NCBI RefSeq assembly: GCF_017254835.1
Contig: NZ_JAFKCW010000001.1
Coordinates: 310,001 to 374,000 of the forward strand
DNA: 64,000 nt
Direction of reading: 5' to 3'
Source of the DNA: Algoriphagus aestuariicola
GTDB taxonomy: Bacteria; Bacteroidota; Bacteroidia; Cytophagales; Cyclobacteriaceae
Below the pieces are notes generated by a model. That model was not told where the DNA came from. It did no database searches and saw nothing but the letters and a program-made list of their open reading frames with translations. This document shows, piece after piece, positions 52,368 through 61,348 of this stretch; the stretch's first letter is position 1, and the number at the start of each line of letters is the position of its first letter. The translations under genes and the position numbers were made by a program.

Positions 52368-53636
52368 ATGTTTAAAAGTATCTTCCGCCTTGCCATTTTT
52401 GGCTGGCTTTTCTTTGGCTCGCTTCCGGTTTTTTCTCAGACTGACAGGCTGTCCGAGTTTGACTGGACCAATGTAGATCCATCCTCTGGGCAAGAATCCG
52501 ACTTTGTAATTTTGGTGTCGGGGGAAAAGGTCTTCGGAAAGATCGTGAGAAAATACAACCAGGCTTTCTATGAAAAGATCGTGATGGAGACGGGTGGGAC
52601 TCGAAGTGCGTACGTTCCTGGAGATTTGAAGGGTTTTGGGCTGGACAATGGACAGCTATTCTTTTCTAGGCCCTTGCCAGACTCCATCGAGCCGGTGTTT
52701 ATCCAGATCCTTGTGTCCGGACCTATAGAATTGAGCGGCTATAAAGGCAAGCACTTCCTCGACGACGGGACGTCGTACCGCCAACTGAATGCCTACTATG
52801 CGGATGTGAAGGTGGACGGCCGTCCTCGGAATAAATTTGTCAAGCCATATATTTTTGTGTTCAAGTCGGCCATGAAGGGAGAATGTGGGGTTGCACTTTA
52901 TTCGAAAATAGACCGTCTCCCGGATCATGAAGAGGCTTTTATCGATCTTTTGGAGAGCTATTACAAATGCCAAGGGGTCGATTATCTAGTGCACGTGGAG
53001 AAGGTGCCCTTTTTGAAATTATCTCCTACAGCTGGGTTGGGATTGTCTTACTTTTCCATCCAGTCCATCCAAAAAACCGAGGGGAGGAATGATCAGCTGC
53101 TCAACAATGTAGCGTATCAGGGCTTCATTGGCCTAAGGCTGCATGATTTCAGAAATCTCCCGAGACTGAGTGCGGACTTCAGGTTTGGCTACTCGATGTT
53201 TAGCACCACCTTACTTTCCAGCTATGAGGGGGCGCAATTCCTGCGGACTGCCTCTGAGAAACTCGAAGAAATGGCGATTTACCTACCGGCAAGCCTTAAC
53301 TATAGCCTCCTTAAAAACCAACGATCAGAGATCTATCTAGGCATCAGTGCTGGGGTATGGATCAAGCAAGTGACTTTTTCCGAGGGAATGATTGACCAGC
53401 GATTTTTGGGGTCAGGGGAAACGCTTATCCAAGAAACCGAAATAGCCGAAGTGTTCGATTCCAATTTTCTCCCCGGTGTCAAGCTGGGGTACAATTTCAG
53501 TCTCAATACCAAACTTCGTCTGCTCATGGAATTGGAGGCGAAGCGGCAAAAGGAATACTATCAGTTCAGCCTTTTCTCCAACGAATCGGAATATTCGAGG
53601 TCGAGCATTTCATTTCAGATGGGCCTAGAATTCTAA
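52368..53636 (+). CDS. hypothetical exported protein, outer-membrane-barrel-like
   Basis: 422 residues. Signal peptide (FGWLFFGSLPVFSQ). The first half (about 25-215) is a globular region; the second half contains amphipathic strand-like segments (LSYFSIQSIQ, AYQGFIGLRLHD, PASLNYSLLKN, GVKLGYNFSLNTKLRLLMEL) and ends SFQMGLEF, with a terminal aromatic residue as in outer-membrane beta-barrels. It is probably a barrel, but no named family is recognised. The next gene starts five bases after its stop. Confidence 0.7.
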   Translation: MFKSIFRLAIFGWLFFGSLPVFSQTDRLSEFDWTNVDPSSGQESDFVILVSGEKVFGKIVRKYNQAFYEKIVMETGGTRSAYVPGDLKGFGLDNGQLFFSRPLPDSIEPVFIQILVSGPIELSGYKGKHFLDDGTSYRQLNAYYADVKVDGRPRNKFVKPYIFVFKSAMKGECGVALYSKIDRLPDHEEAFIDLLESYYKCQGVDYLVHVEKVPFLKLSPTAGLGLSYFSIQSIQKTEGRNDQLLNNVAYQGFIGLRLHDFRNLPRLSADFRFGYSMFSTTLLSSYEGAQFLRTASEKLEEMAIYLPASLNYSLLKNQRSEIYLGISAGVWIKQVTFSEGMIDQRFLGSGETLIQETEIAEVFDSNFLPGVKLGYNFSLNTKLRLLMELEAKRQKEYYQFSLFSNESEYSRSSISFQMGLEF

Positions 53637-53640
53637 AGTG

Positions 53641-55692
53641 ATGATCAGAAGAATAATAGTAGCGGTCTTTTCGGCGTGGTTGCTGATTTCATGTGCCGAA
53701 GATGAGGTAGTCCCGAGGACCAATCCGAGGTTTAGTGTGGCTTTGATACAGGGTGTGGATCAGACGGGAGCGGAATTTTCGGCAAATATCTACGACTATG
53801 GTTCGGAGGAAATCCTAGAATATGGATTTGTGTACGGCGATGTCGCGCAGCTGGGAAATATCAACTCGGAGATCATTTCCGCAAAAGGTAATCCGCCAAT
53901 GGAATTTAAGCTGCGGGCAATACATGGACTCGCCAAGGGCAAGAGCTATCAGGTCGCGGCATTTCTCAAGACCGAGTCAGGTGTAGTCTATTCGGAGAGC
54001 CGGCAGTTTGTTGCCGATGGTTCCATTGGATTTATTCTCAGCCAGATTATTGCGCCGTCCGAGGTTTTTTTTGGTGATGAGCTCATTTTCCAAGGGGAAA
54101 ATTTGCCAAGAAATCCAGCATCGATCCGTGGAAAGTTTGAAGGGGTCGAGATGAAAGTCACCCAGGTAGAGGGAGGCCAGTTCAAGGCTGAGATCCCCCA
54201 GATGTTTGTGTTTGATCCAGAGCGGGCCGTGGAGGGTCGGTTTCTGATCACCATCCTAGTCGGGGCAAAGACGCTTGAGGTGGAGAAAGTACTCAATTTC
54301 CGCAAACCTACATTTCAGGTTTCCAGCGCTCCCGAAATCGCATACGACGAGCTCATCCAGATCAGGGGGAGGGATCTTCAGGATGCTGGTGTGGCAGTCA
54401 GCTACACGGACAATACCGGCAAAAAGACCAAGCTGGACTTGGCGAGCTCTACCGATGAATTGATCGAAGTGAGCCTAAATGCCCTGTTTACCGAAGGAAA
54501 ACCCAAGCTGACGGTATCAATCAGAGGCATCGCGTATGAGCTGGCCAATGTGTTTTCGTTGAAGCCAACGACGATCACCGCAGGTCAGGGAGAGGAATAT
54601 GACGGATGGTACCGATACCTGGAAATCCATGGGGAAAATTTCAATCCGATCAGTCCGGACTTCAACAGGCTAGTTCTAGAGGGAGTGGTGTCCCACTATA
54701 CCGAAATTACCGAAGCGACATCCACCAAACTGCGGGTGACCCTGACTCCCGGCGCGGGAGTCTACTCCAGGCAGATTTCGATTCGTTCAGAGATGGGGCC
54801 GGGGAAAAGCGAACACGGTTACCTTCTGAAAGTGACTACTCCCGAATTGCCGGTGGAGGAGTTGCCATACGGTCTTTTTGGCTTGAGCCACGCGCTGGGG
54901 GTGAGCTACCAGGGAAAGGGCTACTTGATAGCTGGAGAGGGTATTTACGAATATTCCGCTTCCGATTTCTTTCCAAAAAAGATCCATGGCCAGATACAGG
55001 TGCCGTATTTCAGCTTTTCCAGACTGGCCTTCGCCACGGGCGGGGAAGGAAGCTTGTTTGTCTCGGATGGAGAAGTGCTGTTTAGCTTTGATTTGGCCAG
55101 CAGGCAAGTCCGACTACATCCCGATCTGCCAAACATCGCGGCAGAAAACCTCGGCTTTTTCGTGGAAGGGGGATATCTCTACGTAGAATATGGGAATTTA
55201 AGTGGTTGGGGTTTTACTCCTACCTGTAAAAGACGGTTTAGGATGAACCTGGCTTTGAACGTTTGGGAAGAGCTCGAAGCCGAAAGCCGGGATCGATACT
55301 ATATCTCCAACAAGCCCTTCCGGGTAAACGGAGTATTGTACTCTTACAGGATCGTGACCGAGCAAAGTGGCAATAGTTCGGAGATTGTACGTTTCAATCC
55401 GGCAACCAAAAACTGGGATTTGGTAAAGGTGCTTTCAAGTGATTACATAGAGGTATGGACCAACGAAGTGTATGTGATAGGAGACCTGGTTTATTTTCCC
55501 GCGAATGCAAATTCCTTCGTTTTGGACTCCAAGACTTGGGAGGCCAGATTTATAGACAACTTCTTTTTTGGCACAAGGCCAAGAGAGGGCGCCCAAATAG
55601 GATCGTATTTTTATCAGTTTAAGTCGAATGCGGACCACTTCTACCTCTACCAAATCGACCCCTCATACTTCGTCCTTAGCAGGAGGGAGTAG
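53641..55692 (+). CDS. IPT/TIG and kelch-like surface lipoprotein
   Basis: 683 residues from the ATG at 53641. Lipoprotein signal (VAVFSAWLLISCAED). N-terminal fibronectin-type region (about 30-125), two IPT/TIG-like Ig domains (about 130-330, ISQIIAPSEVFFGDELIFQG), then kelch/propeller-type blades (YLIAGEGIYEYSASDFFPKK, GGEGSLFVSDGEVLFSFDLA, YVIGDLVYFPANANSFVLD). It is likely a surface-exposed ligand-binding or adhesion protein. It probably pairs with the barrel-like gene in front. A terminator is at 55758. Confidence 0.78.
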   Translation: MIRRIIVAVFSAWLLISCAEDEVVPRTNPRFSVALIQGVDQTGAEFSANIYDYGSEEILEYGFVYGDVAQLGNINSEIISAKGNPPMEFKLRAIHGLAKGKSYQVAAFLKTESGVVYSESRQFVADGSIGFILSQIIAPSEVFFGDELIFQGENLPRNPASIRGKFEGVEMKVTQVEGGQFKAEIPQMFVFDPERAVEGRFLITILVGAKTLEVEKVLNFRKPTFQVSSAPEIAYDELIQIRGRDLQDAGVAVSYTDNTGKKTKLDLASSTDELIEVSLNALFTEGKPKLTVSIRGIAYELANVFSLKPTTITAGQGEEYDGWYRYLEIHGENFNPISPDFNRLVLEGVVSHYTEITEATSTKLRVTLTPGAGVYSRQISIRSEMGPGKSEHGYLLKVTTPELPVEELPYGLFGLSHALGVSYQGKGYLIAGEGIYEYSASDFFPKKIHGQIQVPYFSFSRLAFATGGEGSLFVSDGEVLFSFDLASRQVRLHPDLPNIAAENLGFFVEGGYLYVEYGNLSGWGFTPTCKRRFRMNLALNVWEELEAESRDRYYISNKPFRVNGVLYSYRIVTEQSGNSSEIVRFNPATKNWDLVKVLSSDYIEVWTNEVYVIGDLVYFPANANSFVLDSKTWEARFIDNFFFGTRPREGAQIGSYFYQFKSNADHFYLYQIDPSYFVLSRRE

Positions 55693-55757
55693 GCTAGGGC
55701 CTACTTGACCTGCCATTCTGACCCCATTCCTTTTTGGCACCTGTCTTGAAACAATAG

Positions 55758-55795
55758 GAAGAACCTTCTTAAATTGAAGGTTCTTCTTTTATTTT
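55758..55795 (+). terminator. intrinsic terminator before lon
   Basis: An 11-bp perfect stem GAAGAACCTTC/GAAGGTTCTTC with a 7-base loop and a TTTT-ATTTT tail; it separates the IPT gene from lon. Confidence 0.82.
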
Positions 55796-55833
55796 GGCTA
55801 TTTCCTGACAGTCCGGCTGTCATTCTGTCCCAT

Positions 55834-58314
55834 ATGAACCAATTCGAAAATTCCCTATTCCAACACCTCATGACCGGCGACTATTCCGGAGAAGGAGACT
55901 TGATCCAGTTGATTACAGATGAGGAAGAGGAAGACCAGGGCAAAGAGTCCTTTGGAGAGGAGATTCCCATTCTTTCCGTTCGCAATACCGTCCTATTTCC
56001 CGGAGTGGTCATCCCGATCACCGTGGGAAGGCAGCGGTCCATCCGACTCGTGAAGAAAGCCCACAAAGGGGATAAGCTGATTGGTGTCTGTGCACAGATC
56101 AACCCCAACAATGACGACCCTACCTGGGACGACATCTATTCCGTCGGCACGCTGGCCAAGATCATTAAGATGATTGTGCTGCCGGATGGAAATACGACGA
56201 TTATTATCCAGGGTAAAAAGCGCTTCAAAATCCGCGAGCAGGTCACCGACGATCCCTATTTTATGGCAAAGGTGGATTACTTGGACGAAAACTTTCCGAA
56301 GAGTTCCAAAAAGATAAAGGCTCTGGAGGAATCGCTCAAGGAGGCGGCAACCAAGATCCTTCACTTGAATCCAGAGATTCCCCGCGAAGCACAGGTGGCC
56401 TTGGACAATATTGACAATACCACTTTTCTGACGCACTTTCTTTCGTCCAATATCAATGCGCCAGTAGAGTCCAAGCAGCGCCTGTTGGAGATCAACGACG
56501 GTGTCGAGCGTGCGACCCTTCTGCTGGAGTACATGATGAAAGACATACAGATGCTGGAGTTGAAGTCGGAAATCCACAAGAAAGTCCACACCGACATAGA
56601 CCAGCAGCAGCGCGACTACTTTCTGAGACAGCAGATGAAGGTGCTCCAAACCGAACTCGGCGAGGAAGGCCCAGAAAAAGAGGTAGAAGACTTGCGGGAG
56701 AGGGGAGAATTGAAGCTTTGGCCTATCGAGGTGAAGAAACACTTCGAGAAGGAGCTAGACAAGATTCTTCGCATCAATCCGTCTGCCGCTGAGTACCCTA
56801 TTGCGCTGAACTATGCCGAAACGCTGGTCGAGCTGCCTTGGAATGAGTTTACCCAAGACAATTTTGATCTGAAACATGCCCGTGCGATTCTCGATGACGA
56901 CCATTTTGGCTTGGACAAAGTCAAGGAGCGTATCATCGAATACCTAGCGGTGTTAAAACTCAAAAACGACCTGAAAGGGCCCATCCTCTGCCTCTACGGT
57001 CCTCCGGGAGTTGGGAAGACTTCTCTAGGCAAATCCATCGCCGCAGCTTTGGGCAGAAAATACGTCCGGATGTCCCTAGGAGGCCTGCATGATGAAGCAG
57101 AGATCCGCGGCCACCGAAAGACCTACGTAGGAGCGATGCCAGGCAAGATCATCCAGAACATGAAGAAGGTGAAAATCTCCAATCCGGTGTACGTACTGGA
57201 TGAGATTGACAAGCTTTCTTCTGATTTCCGGGGTGATCCTTCTTCCGCCTTTTTGGAAGTGCTCGATCCGGAGCAAAACAGCACCTTTTTGGACAACTAC
57301 CTCGAAGTGGAATACGATCTGAGCAAGGTTCTCTTCATCGCCACGGCCAATTCGCTTGATACCATACAGCCAGCCTTGCGCGACCGTATGGAGATCATCG
57401 AGGTCACCGGATATACTCAGGAGGAAAAGCTTGAAATAGCCAAGCGACATCTGGTGCCAAAACAGCGCAAAGAACACGGGCTCAAGGCCAAGGATGTCTC
57501 TTTTGAAAAAGCTGCTCTAATTAAGATCATCGAAGACTACACCCGCGAATCGGGCGTCCGAGGTCTGGAACGCGCGATTGGCAAGGTGGTACGAAACATC
57601 GCCAAGTCCATCGCCATGGAGGAAGAGTACAATCATAAAATCGGCGTGGAGGCTGTGCGGAAAATCCTCGGTGCGGAGATCTTCGACAAGGAAATCTATC
57701 AGGACAACAGCGTGGCGGGGTTGGTGACCGGCCTAGCCTGGACGAGCGTGGGAGGCGAAATCCTTTTCATCGAGTCCAGCCTGAGCAGAGGTCGGGGTAA
57801 GCTCACACTCTCAGGTCAGCTGGGTGAGGTGATGAAGGAATCGGCGATAACCGCACTTTCTTATCTCAGATCGAAGGCAGAGACCCTGGGCATTGACCAC
57901 CGGGTATTTGAGCAATACGATCTTCACATCCATGTGCCAGCGGGAGCGGTACCAAAGGACGGACCATCGGCTGGCATTACCATGCTGACCGCCATGGCTT
58001 CAGTGTATACCCAGCGAAAGGTCAAATCCAAAGTAGCCATGACGGGGGAGATCAGCCTGATCGGGAAAGTAATGCCAGTGGGAGGGATCAAGGAGAAGAT
58101 TCTAGCGGCAAAAAGAGCCGGGATCAAGGAGATCATCCTTTGCAAAAAGAACCTTAGGGATATCGAAGAGATCGATCCACAGTATATCAAGGGCATTGAG
58201 TTCCATTTTGTAGATAGAGTAAAAGAAGTGCTGGATATTGCCCTTACTAAAAGCTTGGTGGATCAACCGCTGAAATTCACCTTCTCCTCGGAGACGAAAC
58301 AACCACAGGAATAA
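55834..58314 (+). CDS. lon: ATP-dependent protease Lon
   Basis: 826 residues from the ATG at 55834; a longer in-frame start would add a hydrophobic tail overlapping the terminator and is rejected. N-terminal LON substrate domain (about 50-250), coiled helical region, AAA+ module (GPPGVGKTSLGKS, LDEIDKLSSDFRG), and serine-lysine protease domain with the Ser in KDGPSAGITM and the Lys in GGIKEKI. It degrades misfolded and regulatory proteins in the cytoplasm. hslU follows 84 bases later in the same direction. Confidence 0.97.
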   Translation: MNQFENSLFQHLMTGDYSGEGDLIQLITDEEEEDQGKESFGEEIPILSVRNTVLFPGVVIPITVGRQRSIRLVKKAHKGDKLIGVCAQINPNNDDPTWDDIYSVGTLAKIIKMIVLPDGNTTIIIQGKKRFKIREQVTDDPYFMAKVDYLDENFPKSSKKIKALEESLKEAATKILHLNPEIPREAQVALDNIDNTTFLTHFLSSNINAPVESKQRLLEINDGVERATLLLEYMMKDIQMLELKSEIHKKVHTDIDQQQRDYFLRQQMKVLQTELGEEGPEKEVEDLRERGELKLWPIEVKKHFEKELDKILRINPSAAEYPIALNYAETLVELPWNEFTQDNFDLKHARAILDDDHFGLDKVKERIIEYLAVLKLKNDLKGPILCLYGPPGVGKTSLGKSIAAALGRKYVRMSLGGLHDEAEIRGHRKTYVGAMPGKIIQNMKKVKISNPVYVLDEIDKLSSDFRGDPSSAFLEVLDPEQNSTFLDNYLEVEYDLSKVLFIATANSLDTIQPALRDRMEIIEVTGYTQEEKLEIAKRHLVPKQRKEHGLKAKDVSFEKAALIKIIEDYTRESGVRGLERAIGKVVRNIAKSIAMEEEYNHKIGVEAVRKILGAEIFDKEIYQDNSVAGLVTGLAWTSVGGEILFIESSLSRGRGKLTLSGQLGEVMKESAITALSYLRSKAETLGIDHRVFEQYDLHIHVPAGAVPKDGPSAGITMLTAMASVYTQRKVKSKVAMTGEISLIGKVMPVGGIKEKILAAKRAGIKEIILCKKNLRDIEEIDPQYIKGIEFHFVDRVKEVLDIALTKSLVDQPLKFTFSSETKQPQE

Positions 58315-58398
58315 ATTCAAGGACATCATTGGGAAATGCTTCTGAAGCTGTCCTGCTCTTTTGAAACTAAACCACATTCACTAGACCACAACATTTCC

Positions 58399-59796
58399 AT
58401 GAACCAAATAGAATCATTGACTCCAAGGCAGATCGTCACGGAGCTGGACAAATACATCATCGGACAAAAAGACGCCAAGCGAAACGTGGCGATTGCCTTG
58501 CGCAACCGCATTCGTCGCATGATGGTGAAAACGGAAATCCAAAAAGATATTGTGCCCAACAACATTCTGCTGATCGGAAGCACGGGGGTTGGTAAGACCG
58601 AAATTGCCCGCCGTCTGGCAAAAATTGCACAAGCACCGTTTACTAAAGTGGAGGCCTCCAAATTTACCGAAGTAGGCTATGTAGGCCGCGATGTGGAAAG
58701 CATGGTACGTGACCTGGTAGAGCAATCTGTCCATCTCGTCCGAGAGATTAAAAACGAAGCGGTAAAGGTAAAAGCTGCAGAAGCGGTAGAAGAGGTAATC
58801 TTGGATATTCTGATTCCTCCGGTGAAAAGCGCAGGCTTCACGCGGGCAATCCCTGTGGACACTAATCCTGAAGCCGAGCCTAACTCTGACGAAGAACTCA
58901 ACGAACGGACTCGGGAGCGGTTCCGGGAGAAGCTCCGCAACGGCGAGTTGGATGATCGAAAGATCGAAATCAATGTCAAGGCCAACAACTCGGTAGGCAT
59001 TGGCATGATCGGCAACGGCATGATAGATGACGCCAGCATGGCTGGTCTTCAGGACATGATATCTGGGATGATGCCCAAAAAGACCAAAAAGCGCAAGCTC
59101 AGCATCTCCGAGGCCCGCAAGGTTTTACTCGAGGAGGAGGTTTCCAAGTTGGTGGACTTCGATGAAGTCAAAGAAGAAGCGATTCGGCTGGCCGAAAACA
59201 ACGGCATTATTTTCATCGATGAGATTGACAAGATCGCCTCCAAATCCGGAAAAGGAGGTAGTGGGCCGGACGTGAGCCGTGAAGGCGTGCAGCGTGACCT
59301 TCTGCCTATCGTCGAAGGTTCCGCCGTCAATACCAAATATGGCGTGGTCAATACAGACCACGTGCTATTCATCGCTGCCGGCGCATTCCACGTAAGCAAG
59401 CCTTCAGATTTGATTCCTGAGCTTCAGGGGCGTTTCCCTATTCGCGTAGAGCTGCAAAGCCTCACCCAAGAGGATTTCTCTCGAATCCTTCGTGAGCCGA
59501 AAAATGCTCTTACCAAGCAATATCAGGCTTTGTTTGCGGCTGAGGAGGTCTCTTTGGAATTTTCTGAAGATGCAATAGAAGAGATTGCCAGAATCGCATT
59601 TGTGATCAATCAGGAGGTGGAAAACATTGGTGCCCGAAGGCTGCATACCGTCATGAGCCATTTGCTGAATGACTTCTTGTTTGAGGTGCCGGACGTGATC
59701 GAGGCAAATTCCAAGATCATGATTACCCGGGAGATGGTGCTTGACAGACTCAATTCCCTCGTGAAAAACCGGGATCTGTCCCAGTACATTCTTTAA
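58399..59796 (+). CDS. hslU: ATP-dependent protease ATPase HslU
   Basis: 465 residues from the ATG at 58399. N-terminal LTPRQIVTELDKYIIGQKDA, Walker A GSTGVGKTEIARRLA, I-domain rich in Arg and Glu (about 105-230), Walker B IIFIDEIDKIASKSG, sensor and C-terminal region ending SQYIL, as in the family. It unfolds proteins for the peptidase HslV. hslV, usually adjacent, is not in this window, so it is encoded elsewhere. A terminator follows, only two bases before the next start. Confidence 0.96.
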   Translation: MNQIESLTPRQIVTELDKYIIGQKDAKRNVAIALRNRIRRMMVKTEIQKDIVPNNILLIGSTGVGKTEIARRLAKIAQAPFTKVEASKFTEVGYVGRDVESMVRDLVEQSVHLVREIKNEAVKVKAAEAVEEVILDILIPPVKSAGFTRAIPVDTNPEAEPNSDEELNERTRERFREKLRNGELDDRKIEINVKANNSVGIGMIGNGMIDDASMAGLQDMISGMMPKKTKKRKLSISEARKVLLEEEVSKLVDFDEVKEEAIRLAENNGIIFIDEIDKIASKSGKGGSGPDVSREGVQRDLLPIVEGSAVNTKYGVVNTDHVLFIAAGAFHVSKPSDLIPELQGRFPIRVELQSLTQEDFSRILREPKNALTKQYQALFAAEEVSLEFSEDAIEEIARIAFVINQEVENIGARRLHTVMSHLLNDFLFEVPDVIEANSKIMITREMVLDRLNSLVKNRDLSQYIL

Positions 59797-59800
59797 CCCT

Positions 59801-59826
59801 AAAGGCACCTCGAGTGCCTTTTTTTC
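59801..59826 (+). terminator. intrinsic terminator after hslU
   Basis: AAGGCAC/GTGCCTT stem with a five-base loop and T7. It ends directly before the SDR start (59828), so the SDR leader may share it. Confidence 0.85.
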
Positions 59827-59827
59827 T

Positions 59828-60562
59828 ATGAAAAAAACACTGCTCATACTCACAGGACATTCCAAAGGACTTGGAAGGGCGATCTTGGATAGGTTCCTCG
59901 ATGCTGAAGGGACTGAGGTCATTGCCATTTCCCGAACAGCCCTGGGCTTGAAGCGGGCCAATCTCCGGGAAATTCAGTTGGATTTGGCCGACCTGGAAAG
60001 CCTAGGAATTAGACTTCCCGATATTTTTCCAGTTGGCGATTTTGAGAGATTTGTCCTGATCAACAATGCCGGATGGATAGGAGAAATAAAGCCCGTTGGA
60101 AAGCTCGATCCAGGCCACATTTCAAAGTTGATGAACCTGAATCTCTTGGCTCCCATGATTCTGACGGATGCCTTTGCAAAAGCCTACTTCCCTCTAAGCG
60201 CGGAAAAGTTGGTTTGTAATATCAGTTCGGGTGCCGCTTACAAGCCTATGCCAGGCTGGGCGGAGTATTGTAGCAGCAAGGCTGCTCTGGCGATGTTTTC
60301 CAAAGTGGCGGCTGAGGATTTGGCCAAGAATGGAGTTCGGGTCTTCTCTCTGGCGCCGGGGATCGTAGACACGGAGATGCAGGCCGAGATCAGGACAGCC
60401 GCGCTCGAGGATTTTCCGGCCTTGGCGCGTTTTGAAAATTTCAAACGGGAGGGTAGCCTTTCACCGCCAGAGATGGTTGCAGATAAGGTCTTTTATCTAG
60501 TTTCCCATTCTGAGCGTTTTTCTGACGTGGTCCAAGACGTGAGAGACTTCGAATTGCCCTAG
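59828..60562 (+). CDS. SDR family oxidoreductase (sepiapterin-reductase-like)
   Basis: 244 residues. The cofactor loop is TGHSKGLG (9-16), a variant of TGxxxGxG, and the catalytic residues are Tyr147 and Lys151 (EYCSSKAAL). The pattern resembles sepiapterin reductase/benzil reductase. Start ATG at 59828, directly after the hslU terminator. It is convergent with sixA, overlapping it by four bases at the ends (60559-60562). Confidence 0.85.
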   Translation: MKKTLLILTGHSKGLGRAILDRFLDAEGTEVIAISRTALGLKRANLREIQLDLADLESLGIRLPDIFPVGDFERFVLINNAGWIGEIKPVGKLDPGHISKLMNLNLLAPMILTDAFAKAYFPLSAEKLVCNISSGAAYKPMPGWAEYCSSKAALAMFSKVAAEDLAKNGVRVFSLAPGIVDTEMQAEIRTAALEDFPALARFENFKREGSLSPPEMVADKVFYLVSHSERFSDVVQDVRDFELP

Positions 60563-61050
60563 TGGTGCTTTTTTGGGTAGTCCACAAACCAAGGTTCTAC
60601 GTTTTCCGGCTTCAGATCTTTCCAAAAACCAGATTTTAGCTTAAATCCAAACTGGCCGGAAGTAGGGAGGTTGTCAATGTCACCTCCCAAATAAACTATC
60701 AAGTCAGTGAAGCCAGGATTGTGGCCAAATACCAGCACAGTTTGGTGGCGGTCATCCTGACTTTGCAGGTATTTCAAAATGGCGTGCGGAGAGGCATGAA
60801 ATAAACTTGGTTCAAGGATGATTTTGTCTTTTGGGTAGCCTAGTTCTTTGGCGATGATTTTAGCGGTTTCCTTTGCCCGAAGCGCAGAGGAGCTGAGCAG
60901 TAGGTCCGCATGGATTCCGCGATTTTTTAGCCTTTTTGCCATTCTAGGGGCGTCATTTAGCCCCCTTTCCGCCAATGGACGGTCATGATCGCTCAAATTC
61001 GGGTTGTCCCAAGCTGATTTTGCGTGTCTTACCAAAATTATTTTCTTCAT
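60559..61050 (-). CDS. sixA: phosphohistidine phosphatase SixA-like
   Basis: 163 residues. Histidine phosphatase signature LVRHAKSAW (His8 in the RHxK variant of RHG), then the second His in VFGHNPGFTD. SixA removes phosphate from phosphohistidine in signalling or phosphotransfer proteins. No membrane segment. Convergent with the SDR gene. Confidence 0.87.
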   Translation of the reverse strand: MKKIILVRHAKSAWDNPNLSDHDRPLAERGLNDAPRMAKRLKNRGIHADLLLSSSALRAKETAKIIAKELGYPKDKIILEPSLFHASPHAILKYLQSQDDRHQTVLVFGHNPGFTDLIVYLGGDIDNLPTSGQFGFKLKSGFWKDLKPENVEPWFVDYPKKHH

Positions 61051-61072
61051 ATCGCCGGAAAAAAAACGATTA

Positions 61073-61105
61073 TTTTGTTTTTTTCGATCAAATATTTACT
61101 TTTAA
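61073..61105 (+). promoter_or_regulatory. possible Bacteroidota-type promoter of cold-shock gene
   Basis: A TTTTG at about 61073-61077 and a TACTTTTA at about 61097-61104, 19 bases apart, approximate the TTTG-N19-TAnnTTTG promoter pattern. The remaining leader to the start (61139) is AT-rich. Confidence 0.35.
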
Positions 61106-61138
61106 AACACTTTCAAATACAATTTATCACAATTAATT

Positions 61139-61330
61139 ATGTTTACCGGAACAGTAAAATTTTACAATGAAGCCAAAGGTTTCGGATTTATCGTTGATGA
61201 CGAAACTCAGGGAGATGTGTTCGTGCACGCTACCGGGTTGGTTGACAAAGTCGCCCAAAACGACAAAGTGACCTACGACATCAAAGATGGTAAAAAAGGA
61301 CCCAACGCCATCAACGTCAAAAAGGCCTAA
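61139..61330 (+). CDS. cold-shock protein
   Basis: 63 residues, one complete cold-shock domain. RNA-binding motifs KGFGFI (RNP1) and VFVHA (RNP2) and the terminal PNAINVKKA are present. It binds single-stranded RNA/DNA and melts secondary structure. A terminator follows, and the gene is convergent with the mechanosensitive channel gene. Confidence 0.95.
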   Translation: MFTGTVKFYNEAKGFGFIVDDETQGDVFVHATGLVDKVAQNDKVTYDIKDGKKGPNAINVKKA

Positions 61331-61348
61331 GAAATTCAAGAGAATGTT

